Positions 1-14,513 of a DNA stretch of 64,000 nucleotides are shown here, one piece after another. The translations under genes and the position numbers were made by a program. Source of the DNA: Monilinia fructicola (taxonomy: Eukaryota; Ascomycota; Leotiomycetes; Helotiales; Sclerotiniaceae); the NCBI GenBank assembly GCA_008692225.1, contig VICG01000002.1, positions 760,001-824,000 on the forward strand, given 5' to 3'. The notes beneath the pieces were generated by a model. The model was not told where the DNA came from. It made no database searches and saw only the letters and a list, made by a program, of their open reading frames with translations. Every line of letters starts with the position of its first letter. Positions within the stretch are counted from its first letter, which is position 1.

Positions 1-3000
1 ATAATTTAATAAAGCTTTTTTAAGCAAATTAATAGTTTTATTTTAGCTTTAATCCCTTTTATTATATTTACTATTATTAGTTAAGCAATTATATTGAATA
101 ATCTTTTGATTTGTAATCTTTTACTTATTCAAAAAAATATTAAAATCATTAAAAGAATATTAAAAGCTATTTCATTTAATATTCTAATCATTTAATATAA
201 TTACACTATTATTAATATATTTACTTTATTTTATAATCTAATAAAAGAAATTATATAAATAAACATTAATTTTATTTTTAAAAAAGCTATCGTTTAAATA
301 CAATATAAACCAATCAACATTAAATCCTTCAAGTATAATACTAATCCTAAAACTAACAAAATAATATAAATTATTTCATTTATTAAATTTATCAAAACAT
401 TTAAATTCTTTAATATTAGTAATTTATTAAAAATAATTACAAAAAAGATTATCATTAATTGTTACAATCTAAATTATTAAGGTTATTATAATCCAGCTAA
501 ATATATTTATTATACTAAATATATATACTGTAATATACAAATAAACCAATATTAAGGATTTTTTAATACTAATTATACCAATTTATTACAATATACCAAT
601 TATTACAAATTCTTTATTATAAATTATAGTAATTACTCTGCTATTTTTAAGCAAATAAATAAAAAGTATATTAAACCTATTAAAAAAAAGCTTAATCAAA
701 TTCACAAATATAATAAAATTACTTTTAAAGTAATTAATATTCTTATTTTTATCCTTATAACTTTAAAAGCTATTTTAACTATACAAAATAAGGTTATAAT
801 CAGTTTTAAATATAAATATAGTTTTATTGTAATAATATATAAAAAACATTGATTTAATTTTTAAAATATTTATAATTAAATTTTTTAAGATTAAGAATAT
901 TATGTATAAAAAAATTTATTCAATTATTTTATTAAATAATTATAAGATTATAATTACTATAAAAACCCTAAAATTTAAATTTAACATTTTTATAAAAAGA
1001 AAAAATTAATGAATTAACTATTTTTACTTTTTTTCTATATTAAAATAATATAGATAAAATTATAATCCTTACTATTCTTAATAAACTTAATTTTAAAATC
1101 TATAAATTAATTAAATTAATATTAGTAAAGGAAACTTTATTTATATAACCTTTTTTGCAGTATTATATATATAAAAAATAAATATTGTATACGTTTAAGA
1201 ACTTTAAATATATATTAATATATATATCCAAAATTATTTAAGGTATAATTATTATATTTTAATCAATTTCTAGAAATTCTTAATTCCTGAAAATATTGAA
1301 AATTTTTACCCCTAAATTATAATTTATATTTAAAAAAATGCTAGATTATATAAATGTAATAAAGATAATTAATATATAATAAGGATTTGTTTTAGATTAA
1401 TATTAACTTTATTACTATTCTTAATATTTATAGATAGTAATCTATAATACTTAAAGTGATTAATTATATTGTTTATTTTTTTCTATTTTCCAAATATTTT
1501 ATAAAAAGAGATTTTAATATTTAGTATAATATATTTAAATTTAACATTTTATTTATTTATTAAGAAATAAAAGTTATATAATAAATGTTAAATAATGAAA
1601 TAGATTTTATTAATATTTTAAGGAAGGTTATTTACTTTATTAAATATATCCTAAATTTTATATTTTTTAATATTCTTTTTATAATTATTAATATTTATAA
1701 AAAACTTGTATATAAAATTAAACTATAAAAACCTAAATTATAACTTTATTTGATTAAGATATTTACATATTTGATTAATATTATTTTAACATTATTAAAA
1801 ATAATTTAAAAAAGTTTTTAAACCTAGTATATATTAGTATTGTTGAATTTCTCAATCTAAATGATTTTTAAAATTAAGATAATATTAAAGCCTTTATTAT
1901 CTAATTTATTATTATCTTCAATTCTGCTATATATATAATTAGTAAGTTAAATAAAAGTATAAAATATTTTACATTATAATGGATTTTAAAATATAAAATA
2001 ATATACCAGATTTATTTTACAATTAAATGTATAATTAAGGTTTAATTATTTTTTAAAACTAAAGAATTCTATAATATAGTTTACTAAATTAAACAAAATT
2101 ATTAAAGGAATATAATTAATATAATTAAGGATAATAAAGATTTATACCAGATTATTAATTAATGTAAATTAGATTGTAACCTTAAAGCTTTTTTTTTAAT
2201 AATTAATAAAGTTATAATTAAGGATATAATGGTTAAAGTTAAAATATTATAATCTAAAGTTTTAAATAGATTTAGTATAATTAATAATTTAGATTATAAT
2301 CTATTAATGAATTAATAAAACTTTAGTATATTTTTATAATCTATTTTAATATCTTTAAAAAAAGTTAAAAGAAATATTATTAATATTTTTAATATTTTAT
2401 TAGGAATTAATTAAATTATAATTTAATTATTTAAAATTTGTTAAAAGTTAATTAAATATATACTTTATAGTTTATATAATAAATATTTTAACCTTGAATT
2501 TTTTCTATAAATATAAAAATTAATTAAAATGATTATACTTTTTAAAATTGATAAGATTAATAAAATTTCTATTTGCTTTTAATACTTTATTGTATTTATT
2601 TTATATGTTTTTAAAGGTTTTAAACGAATTATTATTAGGTTTTTAATTTGGATTATTTTTATATTAAGGATTTTTAATTTATAATATAATAAAATTCTTT
2701 TTAAAAAATTTATTATAGATTTAATAATTAATTTTATATATAATATAAAAATAATTATAATATAAGGCTTAAAAGTTATAATAATTATATTAAATATTTA
2801 AGGGGTTTTTAATACGCTTTTTAAAAGGTATTTATTAATTCAAATAATAATATAAAATTAGCTTTTAGCATTTTTAAAGTTAATTGATTTATTTTTAATA
2901 AATAGATATATAAAAGTATACCTAAAGAATTTAATTACTTTAAATCATTAAATTATTTATAACATTTTTTAAAGTTTATTATTATCTTTTATATTATATA

Positions 3001-5699
3001 TATTATATTTAATTAAGTTATTATTTTAGAATATTATTCGTTAGTTTGAATATATAGATAATATATGTTTATTTATAATTTTAATATTATTAATTATTAA
3101 TGTTTATATTCTTTCTTAGAAAATTAAGAATATTATATATTAAAATACTTAGAATAAAATTATTTTTACTTTAAAAAAGCTAAAAATAATTTATTTTATT
3201 AAAAAATAAAGTATTTAAATATTATTATATAAAATAAATAATAAACTTATTATTAATCTTATTATAATAATATTAAAAAAGAATAAATAATTTACTTTAT
3301 ATTAACTTAAAATATAATTTAATAAAAAAATAATTTTTTAAAGATATATAAAAAAATAGATTATATAAGTTTATTTTGTTTTATATTATATTAAAAATTT
3401 AGCGAAAATAATGAATAATTTATTAACTTTAATATTTGAAAAAATTATTATTATTTATATTATCCTTTTTTTAATTTATAATATAAAGGTTTAATATATA
3501 TAGAATATACAAAATCTTTTAAACTTTTTTAATTTAATTAAAATTTGATTATTAATATATAACTTAAATAATATATAAATTTGTTTAATAAAGTATTTGT
3601 TTTAATATTCTATAAAATTTTATTAGTTTAAAGAATTATTTTTAATATTACTTTTTTTTGTAATATAAAATTATCTTTTATAAAAGTTATATTTTAAAAA
3701 GTTAAATTTCGGTTTATATTATAAATATAAATAATTAATATATTATATTTATTAATTTATTAAATCCTAATATTAATAATTGTTAAAAATTGCAAAATAA
3801 GCTTACAATAAACATTTAAAATTAAGATCTAATGTTTAATATATATATTTCTAATAATCCTTAAACTAGCTTTTTAATTACTATATTTTATATAAAGTTA
3901 TTAAATAAATTTAATAAAAAAGATTAATAAAAAAATCATTATTATAATCTTTAAAACTTAATAGAATTTACTTTTTTTAACTAATATTATTATATTTTTA
4001 AATAATTTAAAACAATATATTAAAAATCACAAATATATAAAATATAATTATATAATTTATTAAAACAGTATATAAATAAATTTCAATTGTAAATTAATTA
4101 ATTCTATATTATATATTTTTAATATAAAGATTATAAATATTTAAAAGGAATTTTAATATATAATAAAAATATTATTAAATATTAATTTATAATAGTTTTG
4201 ATTATATATAAATAGTATTTTGGTAATATAATATTTACAAATTAATGTATTAAACTTTTTATAATAAGTTTTTTATAAATATTAAGATATAATGTAAATC
4301 TATAATATTAATATTAAATAATTATTAAAATATATAAAAATTAAAAAAAATAAAATAATAAATTATTTTATAAACAAAAAAGTATTAAAGTTTATTTAGA
4401 ATTTAAGTTTATTTTCGATATTTATAATTAATAAAGTAAATATACTTTTTAAAGATTTTTGCTTAATTATATAATAGATTTGATAATTTAAATATAAAGC
4501 GAAATTATCTTTAAATTACTTTAAATGAAAACTCTTATATAAAATAAATTTTTTTTTAAAATTAGATTTTCTTTAAATTTAACTTTATAAAATACTAGCT
4601 TTTTATTTTATATATAAAAACTTTATTTAATATTATTTTAAATTCAAATATAAAAATATTAATCTAAAATGCTTTTATAATACATTTAAATTTTTTTTAT
4701 ATTTAATACATTATCCAAAAACGTTTTAATATTTTAATAAATAGTTAATACAATTTTAAATTCCTTTAAATATATTTTAGAAAAATCTTAAATACTTAAC
4801 TTAATTTCTTTTCAAACTAATAGAGTTTACAAACTTTTTGAACCTTATTAGATTTTATTTTAACATTTGTTTTCAATAATATTTATTTTACTTTTAATAA
4901 GCTTATAACTTTAATAACTTAATTCCGCTTTAATATATATACTAAAATCCTTTAGTTTTATCCTTTTTATATTTTAGGATTCTACCCTAATATATAAGAA
5001 TTACAACTTTAATAATTTTGATTTTAACGTTAAAAATTTAGGTTTTAATCTTAATAATTCTTAATACATACTTAATACACGCAAACTTAACCTTAATAAT
5101 ACCTTAATGAACTTTGATAATATTTTACTGAATTTCAATGTTTATTTTATCTCTTACAATGATTTTTGGGTTTCTATTATCTCATCCTCAGACCCTTCGG
5201 TGTTACGTAAGCATATAAATCTATAAACCAGTCAATCAAAGCAATGTGGAGTACCCAATCCTTCACCGAAAAGTCTGAACTTATTTAGTTCCACCTTTAG
5301 TGTATATTGTAACATTTAACACTTTAATAAAAAATTAAATTAATTATTATTTATTTATTTATCATTTAAATTATTTAAAAGCAATTTAATTTATAGAGAC
5401 AAGTTTTCTCTTCATTTTCATATTTAATATATTATTTCATCATTATTCAATCAAGTACATATACATTCTTAAAGTTTAAAAATTAATGAAAAAAAAGGTA
5501 ACATTTGATAACGATGATCACCCCCCTCTCTATTACTAAACTACTATCCATTTTTATATTAAACTAAATATATATTTTGAAGATTTTTTAATCAACCTAA
5601 TTCCCAACATATAAATAATTTTTTTTGAAATATTATAATTATTAAGAAATGTTTTAATGGATGCTCGCCCCTCCGCCACTTCCACTCCCTTCCTATCTC

Positions 5700-5882
5700 C
5701 TGCATACTCTTGTAAACTCCTATGAACTCCTGTGAACTCCTAAATACTCCTAAGTACTCCTATATACTCCTATATACTCCTGTATACTCCTGTATACTCC
5801 TATATGCTCCTGTATACTCCTATATACTTCTGTATACTCTTGCATACTCCTGCATACTCCTGTATACTCTTATATACTCCTT
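5700..5882. repeat. 10-bp minisatellite, unit CTCCTRTATA
   Basis: About 18 imperfect tandem copies of a 10-base unit (CTCCTATATA / CTCCTGTATA / CTCCTGTGAA variants) lie inside the 1261-bp DNA transposon. Variation is mostly purine or pyrimidine transitions at fixed positions. Confidence 0.9.
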
Positions 5883-5910
5883 TTCAAACTTCTGAAAAAC
5901 TATTATAGCT

Positions 5911-5965
5911 TCACCACCACTACCACCACCACCACTACCACCACCACCATCACCACCACTACTCT
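5911..5965. repeat. (CCA)n-rich tract
   Basis: Runs of CCACCA with CTA and TCA interruptions inside the DNA transposon. The poly-valine reading frame on the minus strand is only a shadow of this repeat. Confidence 0.85.
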
Positions 5966-6792
5966 CCTTTCAACACCACTAACACAATTAGCAGATAAAG
6001 CTCCAAATGCAACTCGAGCAAGGCTTTCAATTAATCCTATTTTTATAATTAATATAATAGATTTCAAATTATTGAAAAAACTCACTGTATTAAAGCTTCG
6101 AAATTAAAATCAAGATTCCCAATCAACCACAAATCCAATCAACTTAAAGTTGATTTAGATTATAATAGCAATCAAGCTAATTTTAACTATATAATTAGTT
6201 TTTTTATATCTCATTATAATCTAGTACATATATAACTCTAAATAACTTCCACCAAAGGAATTCAATCCTTCACCAAAAATGCAACCAAATAATTTCAGAC
6301 CCTCGTAGAGATTAACATGCCCCTCGCTCTCATTAGCTTAATTTATAATATAAATTGATCAATACATATTATTACTATAAAATCATAATAAATTGTTAAA
6401 ACGTTAAAACTCCACGAGGGTATGAAAATTGAGATAAGGTTTCTAACCCTTTTATTTACTAATTCTCTTTTCTTTTCTTTTCTTTTATTATGTTATTTAG
6501 GATTTCTTTTATTTATATTCTATGCTTGCTTTAAAGCTTTCGCTTATAAACTCTAGCCTTACATTATAACTCACCAATAGTTAAATACTATTAATATTAT
6601 ACTCTCGTTTTAAATAAAGTAAAAAAAAAATAATAGATCAAATATTATACTTTATATATATAAACCGCTTTCTACAATTACTTTTAGTTTAATTCCATAG
6701 TTTAATATATTCCTATACCCCTAAAGAGGTTTTAAAAAAGCCTTTGATCTATTCGACGAATAAAAATAAATACTACTACTACTACTACTACT

Positions 6793-8161
6793 AAAAACAT
6801 TAAAGTAAATTATAAGAATATATTAAAATTTTGCTAATTTATTAATAAATTATAATCTAAATTATTAATTATATTAAATCTATTTAAAACTTTAAATTAC
6901 AATGCTTTAGTTTTAGCTATTATATTTTTAATTATAACTTTATTAATTATTAAAAAGAAAGCTTTAAAGTTATAATTTAGTTTATATTAATTTATAATCT
7001 AATATAGATCTTTATTATTCTTAATTTTATTAATTATATTCTTTTAATAGTTTCTTTTAACTTTACAAATTATATTATAGAATTCCTTGGTTTTAAAGGG
7101 TAATTAAATTTTGGTTATATATCTAATTATAAAGTAAACTTAATATATTATTTTACATTTTAAAATTTATTATAATACAAAGTATTTTACGCTTTTATTT
7201 AATTTATTAATTATATATATAACAAAATCAAAAATAATAATAAATTGGATAATAAAAGCTTTAATATTATTTTAATTTTGAAGATTATTTAAATTTAAAA
7301 GTTTAATAATGTTAATATATATAAAGTTTAAAAACTTTTTCAAATTATTTTTAGTAATCTTAAAATAATATTAATTAAGTATACAAATATTTTAGTCGAG
7401 TAAAATTATAATCTAGATTTTATAATTTAATTTTATATACAAATTTTTATAAATATTAATAATTACAAAAAAAATATTGGAAAATATAAGATTTAGAATA
7501 TATTTAACAAAATAAATAAACTTTTTTAAAATACTAATAAAGTCTATTTTGCTATTTAATATTTGTTATACAACTTTTGTTTCTTAATAAATAAACAAAA
7601 CATTAAATTTAAATATATTATATTAAATATTAAAATTCCTTTTTATAAAACATTTAAAAAGCAAAGAAAAGTAAATAATATAATTAATTATTTTGAGTAT
7701 TATAGGTTATCTATAAATATTAAGAATAGTAATAAAATTGATATTAATTTAAAGTAGATTTTTATTATATATATTAATTATTTTTGTTGTATATATAATC
7801 TAATGTTTTTTTGAATATAAGTTATAATCTAGAAATAAAAATTTTTAATATTTTGAAGGGTTAAAAGTTTTTAAAAGTTAATTAGAGTATAATAGTTATA
7901 CTCTAAATAATTTTAAGTATATATATTAATATATATTTAAAAACTTTAAATATATATAATATTTATTTTTTGTATATATAATATTATAAAAAGAATTATA
8001 TAAATAAAATTTTCTTTATTAATATTAATTTAACTAATTTATAAATCTTAAAACTAAACTTATTAAAAATAATAAAAATTATAATTCTATTTATATTATT
8101 CTAATATAAAGAAAAAGTAAGAATAATTAATTTATTAATCTTTTTTTTATAAAAATATCAA
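6793..8161 (-). mobile_element. LINE-like copy H, left segment (reverse orientation)
   Basis: This is the reverse complement of element bases about 3180 to 1820 (compare 2354 down to about 990 in copy A). It begins directly after copy A's (TAC)n tail and stops at the 13-bp duplication where copy B inserted. It continues in the same register at 14501. The missing part of H (element bases about 3181 to the 3' end) is expected to the left of copy A, outside the window. Confidence 0.8.
8149..8161 (+). repeat. Target-site duplication of LINE copy B (left)
   Basis: ATAAAAATATCAA, identical to 14501-14513 on the other side of copy B. Confidence 0.9.
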
Positions 8162-11100
8162 GCCTATACAACAATCCAAAACAACGGTATCTTCGTACTT
8201 TTGCCTTGAATACAGCTTATTTATAGCCTTAATTGTTTTATAATATTAATTGTATTATTCTTACAGTGAAATAACAATGTTAAACAAAAAAAACATCTTT
8301 ATATAATTTTCTTTAACTTTTAATTTTATAAGTTTATTAAAGCCTTAATTATTATTCATTTTTATATAACAAGCTGCAAAGAGATTATATAAGGAAAGAT
8401 TCAAAATAGATTTATAGCTTTTTCCTTTTTTTAATTTAAATAATGATTAGTTTATTAATAACTCTATTGCAAATACTATTAATAATTATTTTGTAATATT
8501 TAAACACAATTAAAAGCAACTTTGTAATATTATTATAAAATTTGCATTTGTAATTAATATCTTTATAATTATGTATAATAATATATATATCTGCGAAATA
8601 TAAGATTGTTTTTAAAGTCTTTTAAAAGATTATTAATTTTCTCTTTATTTCAATATTTATAGAAATTAATACAATAATCTTTGTATCTATTTATCTCTAT
8701 AATTAACGCTTTAAAAATACCTTTTTTTACCTTTTTAAATTAATATTTTTTATAAATATAATAAAATTATTTTTAGGGTTTAGTTGTAATTTATAGGGTT
8801 TTAAAGGCAAAAATATACAAGATAATCTTAAATTTAACAATATTCCTTTTAATTCCAATTTTTACAGTTTTTATATTATAATTATATTTACAAAGTTTAT
8901 TAGGTTTATAGTTTTTTTATTAATTTTAATTATAAACATTTATATTTTAATTAAATGCAAATTTCAAATCTTTTTTAATTGTTTAAAGCTTTTTGTAATC
9001 TAATAAAGTCTTTTTAAATAGATTGATAATCTTATTTTAATTTTAATCCTTTTTATTATATTTATTATTATTAATTAGATAATTATATTAAATAACTTTT
9101 TAATTTATAATTTTTTATTTATCTAAAAAAATGTTAAAATTATTAAAAGAACATTAAAAGTTACCTTATTTAATATTTTAGTTACTTGGTATAATTATAT
9201 TATTATCAATATACTTACTTTATTTTATAATTTAATAAAAGGAATTATATAAACAAATATTAATTTTATCTTTAAAAAAGTTATTATTTAAATATAATAT
9301 AAGCTAATTAATATTAAACTTTTTAAGTATAATATTAATCTTAAAATTAATAAAATAATATAAATTATTTTATTTATTAAATTTATTAAAACATTTAAAC
9401 TTTTTAATACTAATAATTTATTAAAGGTAATTATAAAAAAGATTATTATTAATTATTATAACCCAGATTGTTAAAACTACTATAATTCAATTAAATATAT
9501 TTATTATATTAAATATATATATTGTAATATATAAATAAATTAGTATTAAGGATCTTTTAATGTTAATTATACTAATTTATTATAATATACTAATTATTAT
9601 AAACCCTTTATTGTAAATTATAGTAATTGCTTTATTACCTTTAAATAAATAAATAAAAAGTATATTAAATTTATTAAAAAAAAGCTTAACCAAATTTATA
9701 AATATAATAAAACTACTTTTAAAATAATTAATATTTTTATTTTTGCTTTTATAGTTTTAAAAGTTATTTTAGTTATATAAGATAAAACTATAATCAATTT
9801 TAAGTGTAAGTATAATTTCGTTATGATAGTATATAAAAATATTAGCTTTACCTTTAAAATATTTGTAATTAAATCTTTCAAAGCTAAAAATGTTATATAC
9901 AAAAAAATCTATTCAATTATTTTATTAAATAATTGTAAGGCTATAATTATTATAAAAATCTTAAAATTTAAATTTAACATTTTTATAAAAGAAAAAGTTA
10001 ATAAATTAATTAACCTTACTTTTCTTTTATATTAAAATAATATAAATAAAATTATAGTTTTTATTATTTTTAACAGGTTTAATTTTAAAATTTATAAATT
10101 AATTAAGTTAATATTAATAAAGGAAATTTTGTTTATATAATCTTTTTTATAGTATTATATATATAAAAAATAAATATTGTATATATTTAAAAATCTTAAA
10201 TATATATTAATATATATACTACTTAAAATTATTTAAAGTATAACTATTATACTTTAATCGATTCCTAGAAACTTTTAACCTTTAAAAACATTAAAGATTT
10301 CTATTTCCGGATTATAACCTATATTCAAAAAAGTATTAAATTATATATACAACAAAAATAATCGATATACAATAAAGATCTATTTTGAATTAATATTAAT
10401 TCTATTATTAGTCTTAATGTTTATAAATAATCTATAATATCCAAAATAATTAATTATATTATTTACTTCTTTTTACTTTTTAAATGCTTTATAAAAAAGG
10501 ATTTTAATATTTAGTATAATATATTTAAACTTAATATTTTATTTATTTATTAAAGAATAAAAATTGTATAATAAATATTAAATAATAAAATAAACTTTAT
10601 TAGCATTTTAAGGAAGTTTATTTACTTTATTAAATATATTCTAAATTTTATATTCTTTAATATCTTTTTTATAATTATTAACATTTATAAAAACCTATAT
10701 ATAAGGTTAAATTATAAAACCTAGATTATAACTTTACTTAACTAAAATACCTATATATTTAATTAATATTATTATAAGATTATTAAAAATAATTTGGAAA
10801 AGTTCTTGAATTTTATATATATTAATATTATTAGATTTTTAAATCTAAATAATTTTTAGGATTAGGATAATGTTAAAGCTTTTATTATTTAGTTTATTAC
10901 TATCTTTAATTTTGTTATATATATAATTAATAAATTAAATAAAAATGTAAAATATTTTATATTATAATAAATTTTAGAATACAAGATAATATACTAAATT
11001 TACTTTGTAATTAGATATATAATTAAGGTTTAATTACCCCCTAAAATCAAAAAATTCTATAATATAATTTATAAAACTAAAAGAAATTATTAAAAGAATA

Positions 11101-14100
11101 TAATTAATAAAATTAAGAATAATAAAGATTTGTATTAAATTATTAATTAATATAAATTAAATTATAATTTTAAGGTTTTTTTTTTAATAATTAATAAAGT
11201 TATAATTAAGGATACAATGGTTAAAATTAAAATGTTATAATCTAAAGTTTTTAATAGATTTAATATAATTAATAATCTAGATTATAATTTATTAATAAAT
11301 TAGTAAAATTTTAATATATTTTCTTAATTTATTTTAATATTTTTAAAAAAAAATTAAAAGGAATATTATTAATGTTTTTAATATTTTATTAAAGATTAAT
11401 TAGATTATAATTTAATTACTTAAAATTTATTAAAGTTTGATTAAATATATACTTTATAATTTGTACAATAAATATTTCAGCTTTAAATTCTTTCTATAAA
11501 TATAAAAACTAGCTAAAATAATTATACTTTTCAAAATTGATAAAATTAACAAAATCTTTATTCATTTTTAATACCTTATTATATTTATTTTATATATCTT
11601 TAAAAGTTTTAAATAAATTATTATTAAGCATTTAATTTAAATTATTTTTATATTAAAAATTTTTAGTTTATAATACAATAAAATCTTTCCTAAAATATTT
11701 ATTATAGATTTAATAATTAATTTTATATACAATATAGAGGTAATTATAATATAAAGTTTAAAAATTATAATGATTATACTGAATATTTAAAGGGTTTTTA
11801 ATATATTTTTTAAAAAGCGTTTATTAATTTAAATAATAATATAAAACTAACTTTTAATATTTTTAAAGCTAATTAATTTATTTTTAATAAATAGATATAT
11901 AAAAGTGCACTTAAAGAACTTAATTATTTTAAATCATTAAGTTATTTGTAATACTTTTTAAAGCTTATTATTATTTTTTATATTATATATATTATATTTA
12001 ATCAAATTATTATTCTAGGATATTATTTATTGATTTGGATATATAAATAATATATATTTATTTATAACTTTAATATTATTAATTATTAATATTTATATTT
12101 TCTTTTAGGAAATCAGGAATATTATATATTAGAATATTTAGAATAAAATTATTTTTGCTTTAGAAAAACTAGAAATAATCTATTTTACTAAAAAATAAAA
12201 CATTTAAGTATTATTATATAGAATAAATAATAAACTTATTATTAATTTTATTATAATAATATTAAAAGAGAGCAAATAATTTACTTTATATTAATTTAGA
12301 ATATAATTTAATAAAAAAATGATTTTTTGAAAATATATAAAAAAATAGATTATATAAGTCTATTTTGTTTTATATTATATTAAAAGCTTAGCGAAAATAG
12401 TAAACGATTTATTAGTTTTAATATTTAAAAAAGCTGTTATTATTTGTATTATTTTTTCTTTAATTTATAATATAGAAATTTGGTATATAAAATGTATAAA
12501 ACCTTTTAGATTTTTTCAATTCGATTAAAACCTAATTATTAATATATAATTTGAATAATATATAAATTTGTTTAATAAAGTATTTACTTTGGTATTTTAT
12601 AGAATTTTGTTAGTTTAGAGAATTACTTTTAATATTGCTTTTTTCTATAATATTAAATTACCTTTTATAAAGGCTATACTTAAAGAAATTAAGTTTTGGT
12701 TTATATTTTAAATATAAACAATTAATATATTGTATTTATTAATTTATTAAATTTTAATATCAATAATTATTAAAAATTGTAAAATAAATTTATAATAAAT
12801 ACTTAAAATTAAGATTTAATACTTAATATATATATTTCTAATAATTTTTAGATTAGCTTTTTAATTATTATATTTTATATAAAATTACTAAATGGATCTA
12901 ATAAAGAGGATTAATAAAGAAACCGCTATTGTAGCTTTTAAAGCTTAGTAAAATTTATTTTTTTTAACTAATATTATTATATTTTTAAATGGTTTAAAGT
13001 AATATATTGAAAATTATAAATATATAGAATATAATTATACAATTTATTAAAATAGTATATAAATAGATTTTAAATATAAATTAATCAACTTTATATTATA
13101 TATTTTTAATATAAAGATTATAAATATTTAAAAGGGATTTTAATATATAATAAAAATATTATTAAATATTAATTTATAATAGCTTTAGTTATATATAAAT
13201 AACATTTTGGTAATATAATACTTATAGATTAATATATTAAATTTTTTATAATAGGTTTTTTACAAATATTAAAATATAATATAGATTTATAATATTAACA
13301 TTAAATAATTATTAGAATATATAGAAATTAAAGGGAATAAAGCAACAAATTACTTTGCAAATAAAAAAGCATTAAAGTTTATATAAAATTTAGGTTTATT
13401 TTTAATATTTACAATTAATAAAGTAAATACATTTTTTAAAAATCTTTATTTAATTATATAATAAGTTTAATAATTTAAACACAAAGCAAAATTATTTTTA
13501 AATTATTTTAAATAAGAGTTTCTATATAAAATAGGATTTTTTTTTAAGCTAAATTTTCTTTGAATTTAACTTTATAAAATATTAGTTATTTAATTCATAT
13601 ATAAAGACTTTATTTAATATTATTTTAAATTTAAATATAAAAATATTAATCTTAAATATTTTTATAATATATTTAAATCTCTTTTATATTTAATATATTA
13701 TTTAAAAATATTTTAACGTTTTAATAAATAGTTAATATGATTTTAAATTTTTTTAAATATATTTTAAAAAGGTTTTAAATATTTAATTTGATTTTTTTTT
13801 AAACTAATAAAGTTTATAAACTTTTTAGACTTTACTAAATTTTATTTTAGTATTTGTTTTTAATAAGATTTATTTTGTTTTTAATAAGCCCTTAACTTTA
13901 ATAACTTTAATTTTGTTTTAATATCCACTAAAATCTTTTAGTTTTATTCTTCTTATATTAAAAAATTTCGCTTTAATATATAAAAGTTTTAGTTTTAGCG
14001 ATTTTGGTTTTAATATTAATAATTTGAATTTTAGCTTTAATAATTTTTTAATATATATTTAATATATATAAGCTTAACCTTAATAATATCTTTATAAACC

Positions 14101-14500
14101 TTAATAATACCTTATTAAATTTTGATATTTACTTTATTTTTTATAATAATTTTTAGATTTTTAGTTTTTTACTCATTTATTCTTTTTTTTTTATTATACT
14201 CTATAATTTTTTTTATCTACGTTTTTATGCTTATTTTAAAGTTTTCGCTTATAAACTTTAGATTTTATACCATAGTTTATTAATAGTTAAATACTATTAA
14301 TATTATACCTTTATTTTAAACAAAATAAAAGAAAAATAATAAACTAAATATTATACTTTTTATATATACAAAATGCTTTTTATAGTTACTTTTAGTTTAA
14401 TTCTATAATTTAATATATTCCTATACCTTTAAAAAGGTTTTAGGAAGGTCTTTGGCCTATCCGACGAATGAAAATAAATACTACTACTACTACTACTACT
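8162..14500 (+). mobile_element. LINE-like element copy B, complete (6339 bp), RIP-degraded
   Basis: The 5' end GCCTATACAACAATCC matches, in reverse complement, the end of copy H at 16318. The 3' end is (TAC)n at about 14479-14500. It is flanked by an exact 13-bp target-site duplication, ATAAAAATATCAA, at 8149-8161 and 14501-14513. Full length, a simple-repeat tail and a 13-bp duplication fit target-primed reverse transcription by a LINE (in fungi often the Tad/I group). Coding capacity is destroyed: the longest frames are about 70 codons of Ile/Lys/Leu/Asn-rich noise. The LINE assignment is inferred from the ends; the insertion itself is seen directly. Confidence 0.85.
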
Positions 14501-14513
14501 ATAAAAATATCAA
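14501..14513 (+). repeat. Target-site duplication of LINE copy B (right)
   Basis: ATAAAAATATCAA directly after the (TAC)n tail, identical to 8149-8161. Removing one copy together with 8162-14500 restores a continuous reverse-oriented copy H. Confidence 0.9.

Larger units (their letters stand above)
5177..6437. mobile_element. 1261-bp non-autonomous DNA transposon inside LINE copy A (8-bp target duplication)
   Basis: The segment is absent from the same place in copy B. It is bounded by an exact 8-bp direct repeat GGTTTCTA (5169-5176 and 6438-6445). Its ends are inverted repeats: both start TTATCTCA reading inward and continue with related TCA-ACCCT-CG sequence. An 8-bp duplication is typical of hAT elements, but P-type elements make it too and the TIR is not a classic hAT terminus. 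No transposase frame is present. The interior carries a 10-bp minisatellite (5700-5882), a CCA-rich tract (5911-5965), and a direct repeat of CAATCCTTCACC near each end (about 5257 and 6263). It is visibly less AT-biased than its host, suggesting later arrival or weaker RIP. Confidence 0.85.
1..6792 (+). mobile_element. LINE-like element copy A, RIP-degraded, 5' end outside window
   Basis: This aligns over its whole length with copy B at an offset of about 8994 bases up to position 5176. After a foreign insertion (5177-6437) it resumes and ends in (TAC)n at about 6775-6792. Differences from copy B are overwhelmingly C/T and G/A transitions, the RIP signature. No reading frame survives. By alignment, window position 1 is about base 834 of the element, so its 5' end should lie about 0.83 kb to the left. 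The simple-repeat tail and absence of long terminal repeats point to a non-LTR (LINE) retrotransposon. No reverse-transcriptase motif is readable, so the class is inference. Confidence 0.75.

Noticed and set aside
5903..6085. 60-codon minus-strand frame with a poly-valine end
   Set aside because: It is produced by the CCA repeat inside a DNA transposon and has no protein character elsewhere.
9696..10035. Overlapping 68-70 codon frames on both strands inside LINE copy B
   Set aside because: Ile/Lys/Leu/Asn-rich translations arise from AT-rich RIP-mutated DNA. Neither copy A nor copy H conserves them as open frames.
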